64,000 nt of DNA from Actinopolymorpha rutila (lineage in GTDB: Bacteria; Actinomycetota; Actinomycetes; Propionibacteriales; Actinopolymorphaceae), in NCBI RefSeq assembly GCF_013407855.1, contig NZ_JACBZH010000001.1, positions 5,332,001 to 5,396,000 on the forward strand, given 5' to 3'. This document shows positions 60,517-64,000 of the stretch, one piece after another. The translations under genes and the position numbers were made by a program. Positions within the stretch are counted from its first letter, which is position 1. Every line of letters begins with the position of its first letter. The notes under the pieces are model-generated. The model saw only the letters and a list, made by a program, of their open reading frames with translations. It did not search any database and was not told where the DNA came from.

Positions 60517-61857
60517 ATGACCGAGCAGCGAGGAAGCCTGGCGCGGGTGGCGTTCGCGTCCGGGATCGGTTCCTGCCTGGAGTGGTACGACTTCTTCATC
60601 TACGGCACCGCCGCCGCCGTGGTGTTCAACACCGTGTTCTTCCCGGACATGGAGCCGGCCGCGGGCACCCTGATCGCGTTCGCGACCTTCGGCGTGGGCT
60701 TCTTCGCCAGACCGTTCGGTGGACTCTTCTTCGGCCACATCGGCGACCGGGTGGGCCGCAGGTACGTGCTGATCCTCACGCTGCTGCTCGTCGGTGGTGC
60801 CACCTTCCTGATCGGCTTCCTGCCGTCGTACGACAAGATCGGGGTGGCGGCGCCGATTCTCCTTGTCCTGTTGAGACTCGTGCAGGGTTTCGGTGCGGGT
60901 GCGGAGTACAGCGGTGCCGTCATCTACGCGGTCGAGCACGCACCCCCGAACCGTCGCGGCTGGTTCGGGAGCTGGTCACCGATGGGCGTCTCGCTCGGCA
61001 CCCTCATGGCGGCCGGAGTGTTCGCGCTGGTGTCGCTGCTGCCCGAGGACGACTTCCTGTCGTGGGGCTGGCGAATCCCGTTCTGGCTGAGCATCGTGCT
61101 CGTCGCGGTCGGCATGTACCTCCGTTTGCACCTGGCGGAGACGCCGGTGTTCAACCAGGCCAGGCAGCGGCGTGACGTCCTGCGCATGCCGATCAGGCAC
61201 GCGCTGGTGACCCAACCGCGCAGCTTCGTGGTGGTGATCGGTGCTCGGTTCGCGGAGAACGGCCTCGGCTATCTCTTCCCCACCTGGAGCATCAGTTACC
61301 TCAGCGGGCAACTGAACTACTCCAAGACCACCGCACTCGTGGCGGTGACCATCGCGACCTGCGCGCAGTTCGTCATGGTGCCGGTGTGGTCGGTGCTGTC
61401 GGACCGGATCGGACGGCGGCCGGTGTACGCGGGGGCGGCGGCCTTCTGTGTGCTGTTCGCGTTCCCGTACTTCCTGCTGCTCAACACCAAGAGCACACCA
61501 CTGGTGATCTTCGCGATGGCCGCCGCGGTCGGGATCGGGGTCGCCGGGATGTTCGGTCCGCAGGCGGCGTACTTCACCGAGCTGTTCGCGCCTCGGGTCC
61601 GCTACAGCGGCTTCGCGTTCGCGCGCGAGCTCGGCTCCATCCTCGCCGGTGGCCCGGCGCCCTTCCTGGCCAGCCTGCTGCTGGTGTGGGCGGGCGGTGC
61701 GCCGTGGGCGGTCGCCGGCTACATGGTGGTGCTGGCGGCGATCTCCTTGGCCGCGGTCCTGTGGGGTCCGGAGACCTACAAGACCGACATCCTCGCCGAA
61801 CCGGACCGCGGTCCGGCCGGGATGCAAGCCGAGGTTGCGCAGAGGACGCGCGCATGA
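60517..61857 (+). CDS. MHS-family MFS metabolite:proton symporter
   Basis: ATG 60517 after GGGAAGG gives 446 residues with 12 predicted helices. The N-terminal SGIGSCLEWYDFFIYGTAAA is the hallmark of the MHS family (Shikimate/KgtP/ProP-type). GHIGDRVGRRYVLILTLLLV is the MFS loop motif, and LVQGFGAGAEYSGAVIYAVE lies in TM4-5. It should import a small organic acid, amide or betaine-like solute with protons. Its stop overlaps the FadR-type gene start as ATGA. Confidence 0.93.
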   Translation: MTEQRGSLARVAFASGIGSCLEWYDFFIYGTAAAVVFNTVFFPDMEPAAGTLIAFATFGVGFFARPFGGLFFGHIGDRVGRRYVLILTLLLVGGATFLIGFLPSYDKIGVAAPILLVLLRLVQGFGAGAEYSGAVIYAVEHAPPNRRGWFGSWSPMGVSLGTLMAAGVFALVSLLPEDDFLSWGWRIPFWLSIVLVAVGMYLRLHLAETPVFNQARQRRDVLRMPIRHALVTQPRSFVVVIGARFAENGLGYLFPTWSISYLSGQLNYSKTTALVAVTIATCAQFVMVPVWSVLSDRIGRRPVYAGAAAFCVLFAFPYFLLLNTKSTPLVIFAMAAAVGIGVAGMFGPQAAYFTELFAPRVRYSGFAFARELGSILAGGPAPFLASLLLVWAGGAPWAVAGYMVVLAAISLAAVLWGPETYKTDILAEPDRGPAGMQAEVAQRTRA

Positions 61858-62588
61858 CCTCGCGTGAACTGGACGCCCGCGACCGCGAGCCCTTCCGGCT
61901 GTTGCCCATCAAGCAGGTCCAGGTCTACCGCGAGGTGTTCGCGCAACTCGACCGACTGGTCAGCGGATCGAAACCCGGAACCCGTCTCCTGCCCGAACGC
62001 GAGCTGGCCGAGCAGCTCCAGGTCAGCCGGGTCTCGATCCGCGAAGCCCTTCGGGCGCTGGAGAGCATGGGAAAGGTCGAGATCAGGCGGAACTCGGGTA
62101 CGTACGTCGTCGATCCCGAGGGCACGCTTCCAGTCGAGTACCTCCTCGCAGGCCTCGAGCCCGGAGTCGCGACCCTCCGCTCGCTGACGGAGGTTCGAGC
62201 GGCGATCGAGACCCGCGTCGTTCAGGCCGTCGGCCGCCAGGACGCTCCGGATCTCCGCCCGGCAAGGGAGTTCCTGGCCCGCGCCACGGAGGAACTGTCC
62301 GGCGAAGACACCGACCAGGGAAGTCTCGACCTGAGGTTCGAGGCGATCCTCGGGCGCGCCGCCGACAGCCCGATGCTCGTCCGCGTACAGAAGTGGATCC
62401 ATCAGGCGTGGATCACCGCCTGGGGCGAGTACGGCGCCGCTCCTGGCGACCGTCGTTCGCTGCATGCGGAGCACGCCGCGATCCTGGACGCGCTCGAACG
62501 CGGCGACGTCGCCCAGGCGGTCAGCCAGATGGACGCACACGTCGACCGCCACATCAACGAACATCAGCACCCCGACGAGGGAGGGTAG
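61854..62588 (+). CDS. FadR-type GntR-family regulator
   Basis: ATG 61854 gives 244 residues. The winged helix is GTRLLPERELAEQLQVSRVS with IREALRALESMGKVEIRRNS. The FCD effector domain follows, with the Asp/His metal set suggested by DLRFEAILGRAADSP, HAEHAAILDALERGD and DAHVDRH. It probably binds an acid effector and controls the nitrilase-MHS-PhyH operon in which it sits. It is four-base overlapped with the transporter and ends 4 bases before the PhyH start. Confidence 0.92.
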   Translation: MTSRELDARDREPFRLLPIKQVQVYREVFAQLDRLVSGSKPGTRLLPERELAEQLQVSRVSIREALRALESMGKVEIRRNSGTYVVDPEGTLPVEYLLAGLEPGVATLRSLTEVRAAIETRVVQAVGRQDAPDLRPAREFLARATEELSGEDTDQGSLDLRFEAILGRAADSPMLVRVQKWIHQAWITAWGEYGAAPGDRRSLHAEHAAILDALERGDVAQAVSQMDAHVDRHINEHQHPDEGG

Positions 62589-62592
62589 TCAG

Positions 62593-63486
62593 ATGACGAC
62601 CCGACATGGGAACGGGACCACACCGGCGGCACGCCTCAGCGCCGAGGACGTCGCGCGTTACCACGAAGAGGGTTACATCGCCGTCGACGACGTACTCACC
62701 GACGAGGAGGTGGCGGAGCTCCAGCGCGTCACCGACAACTTCGTCGAACAGTCGCGCCAGGTGACCGAGCACACCGATGTCTTCGACCTGGAGCCCGGCC
62801 ACACTCCTGAACAGCCCCGGCTTCGTCGACTGAAATCACCGGACAAGCAACACGTGGCCTACGACCGGGTACTCCGCAACGACCGGATCCTCGACCTCGT
62901 GAGCCAGCTGATCGGACCGGGAATCCGCTACAAGACGACGAAACTCAACCTCAAGTCGCCGGAGTACGGCAGCCCGGTGGAGTGGCACCAGGACTGGGCG
63001 TTCTACCCGCACACCAACGACGACCTGCTGGCCGTCGGCGTGGCGATCGACGACATGATGCTGGAGAACGGCTGCCTCATGGTCGTTCCGGGCTCGCACA
63101 AGGGACCGGTGCTCGATCACCATCGGGACGGGTACTTCGCCGGTGCGGTGGCGCCGGACGGCCTGTCCGGCAGGGCCGTACCCATCGAGCTCCGCGCCGG
63201 CGGCATCTCCCTCCACCACGCACGGCTCCTGCACGGCTCGGCGCCCAACACCTCCTCGCGTCCGCGTCGGCTCCTGCTGTTCGAATACGCGGCCGCGGAC
63301 GCCTGGCCACTGACGGGTGGTCTCGACTGGGACGACTTCAACGCTCACCTTCTGCGCGGCGACGCCGTCCTGCAGCCCCGGCTGACGGAGGTTCCCGTCC
63401 GGATCCCGCTACCGACCCACGATCGTGAAGGATCGATCTACGAGGTACAGAGCATCGTCGCCGACCGCGGCTTCGGCTCCACCTGA
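62593..63486 (+). CDS. PhyH-family Fe(II)/2-oxoglutarate oxygenase, copy 3
   Basis: ATG 62593 gives 297 residues. The iron ligands are His132 and Asp134 in VEWHQDWAFYPHTND and His214 in RLLHGSAPNTSS, with Arg223-226 near. NGCLMVVPGSHKGPVLDHH is the usual core. It differs clearly from the two copies near 32-35 kb. It is translationally close to the FadR-type gene (4-base gap), so it belongs to the same operon. Hydroxylation of the imported compound is the likely task. Confidence 0.92.
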   Translation: MTTRHGNGTTPAARLSAEDVARYHEEGYIAVDDVLTDEEVAELQRVTDNFVEQSRQVTEHTDVFDLEPGHTPEQPRLRRLKSPDKQHVAYDRVLRNDRILDLVSQLIGPGIRYKTTKLNLKSPEYGSPVEWHQDWAFYPHTNDDLLAVGVAIDDMMLENGCLMVVPGSHKGPVLDHHRDGYFAGAVAPDGLSGRAVPIELRAGGISLHHARLLHGSAPNTSSRPRRLLLFEYAAADAWPLTGGLDWDDFNAHLLRGDAVLQPRLTEVPVRIPLPTHDREGSIYEVQSIVADRGFGST

Positions 63487-63493
63487 CGGTCCC

Positions 63494-63634
63494 TCACCGT
63501 GGGCGCAGGTCCATGGTGCTCAGGACCTTTCGGCGACGAGGATCGTCGTCAGGTTGGAGACCGACTGTCGACACCGAGCTGACGAGCACGGCCTCGCCGC
63601 GTTGGAAGCTGACGAGGACGTATCGTCGCGGCAT
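63494..63634 (-). CDS. Possible 46-residue hypothetical protein
   Basis: ATG 63634 to TGA 63494 encodes MPRRYVLVSFQRGEAVLVSS and a polar Arg-rich end (DDDPRRRKVLSTMDLRPR). Third-position GC is moderate (about 73%), and no strong ribosome site is seen. It would be convergent with PhyH copy 3 and divergent from the kinase gene. The frame is short, so it may be noncoding. The 200-base gap holds nothing else. Confidence 0.3.
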   Translation of the reverse strand: MPRRYVLVSFQRGEAVLVSSVSTVGLQPDDDPRRRKVLSTMDLRPR

Positions 63635-63687
63635 TCGTCGAATGCTAATGGCTGCCCGACCGGCGGCGGCCCGTTACGGTGTCTGCC

Positions 63688-64000
63688 ATGGCGCGCGTAC
63701 TCGTCACGGGCATGTCCGGGGCCGGCAAGTCCACGGTTCTCGAGGAGCTGCGGCGCCGTGGCGTGCCGACCGTCGACACCGACTACGACGGGTGGGTACT
63801 CCCTGACGGCACCTGGGACGAGGGGCGGATGGCCGTCCTGCTCGCCGCGCACCACGACCTGGCCGTCTCCGGCACTGTCTCCAACCAGGGGCGCTTCTAC
63901 GACCGCTTCGAGCAGGTCGTGTTGCTCACCGCTCCGCTCGACGTGCTGCTCGACAGGGTACGGCGACGCTCGAACAATCCGTACGGCAGAACTGTCCAGC
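63688..64000 (+). CDS. P-loop NTPase, shikimate/adenylate-kinase-like, cut by window edge
   Basis: ATG 63688 gives 104 residues before the window ends. Walker A is VLVTGMSGAGKSTVLEEL, at the very N-terminus. PTVDTDYDGWVLPDGTWDEG follows where shikimate-type kinases bind substrate, and DRFEQVVLLTAPLDVLLDRV precedes the lid. It is a small-molecule kinase by fold, with unknown substrate. No signal peptide is seen. Its C-terminus is outside the window. Confidence 0.82.
   Translation, partial: MARVLVTGMSGAGKSTVLEELRRRGVPTVDTDYDGWVLPDGTWDEGRMAVLLAAHHDLAVSGTVSNQGRFYDRFEQVVLLTAPLDVLLDRVRRRSNNPYGRTVQ

Noticed and set aside
1-64000. Prophage, insertion sequence, CRISPR, tRNA or secondary-metabolite core genes
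   Set aside because: No integrase, transposase, terminal inverted repeats, spaced repeats, clover-leaf motifs, PKS or NRPS domains were seen on either strand.

Overview
The window is about 70% GC, uses GTG starts freely, has G/C-ending codons and is packed with LuxR/LAL, LacI, GntR, AraC, ROK, DUF222-HNH and orphan substrate-binding-protein genes. That points to a soil-type actinobacterium, in style closest to the Nocardioidales/Kribbella/Actinopolymorpha group. I cannot name the species from sequence alone. I saw no rRNA, tRNA, CRISPR array, insertion sequence or integrase.

Layout. (1) 1-6.6 kb: a truncated secreted subtilisin (S8), a small acidic ORF and a giant LuxR-type ATPase regulator on the minus strand, then a divergent SAM methyltransferase. 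(2) 6.7-11.4 kb is a decay zone. It holds an acetyltransferase with an in-frame stop, a hydrolase scrap, a His/Cys-rich metal-binding protein, a frameshifted MarR gene cut off by a DUF222-HNH endonuclease, and an S9 peptidase that becomes one frame if two single G's are restored. (3) 11.3-24.7 kb is mixed housekeeping and defence: a signal-less SBP_bac_3 protein, a papain-like protease fused to a lectin-type propeller, a GYD protein, a nucleotidyltransferase, a DHA2 drug exporter, a large unknown (alpha/alpha)6-like protein, a Tet(M)-type ribosomal-protection GTPase with a candidate leader ORF, an L,D-transpeptidase and an SDR. (4) 24.8-27.8 kb: an acyltransferase-3 and a GT-C membrane glycosyltransferase.

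(5) 28-43 kb looks like a catabolic island. It has two paralogous orphan Tat-lipoprotein SBP_bac_5 proteins, an FAD oxidoreductase, two PhyH-type Fe/2-oxoglutarate oxygenases, an AraC regulator, a ROK protein lacking zinc ligands, and a GntR-bicupin-Gfo/Idh/MocA operon with a palindromic candidate operator. (6) 43-47 kb: a universal stress protein, a decayed SBP, a cytosolic-type sulfatase, an aldo/keto reductase and two small proteins.

(7) 47-63.5 kb is the most coherent metabolic region. A LacI-SBP-Gfo/Idh operon is divergent from a MaoC, SBP-like, acyl-CoA synthetase, MFS, CoA-transferase and enoyl-CoA hydratase operon. Next come a heparinase II/III-like lyase on the other strand and a nitrilase, MHS transporter, FadR-type regulator and PhyH operon. 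The sequence suggests uptake of small acids through MFS carriers, CoA activation, hydration and oxidation. Both SBP-fold proteins in this unit lack visible export signals, which is the feature I would check first. The window ends in a P-loop kinase cut by the edge.
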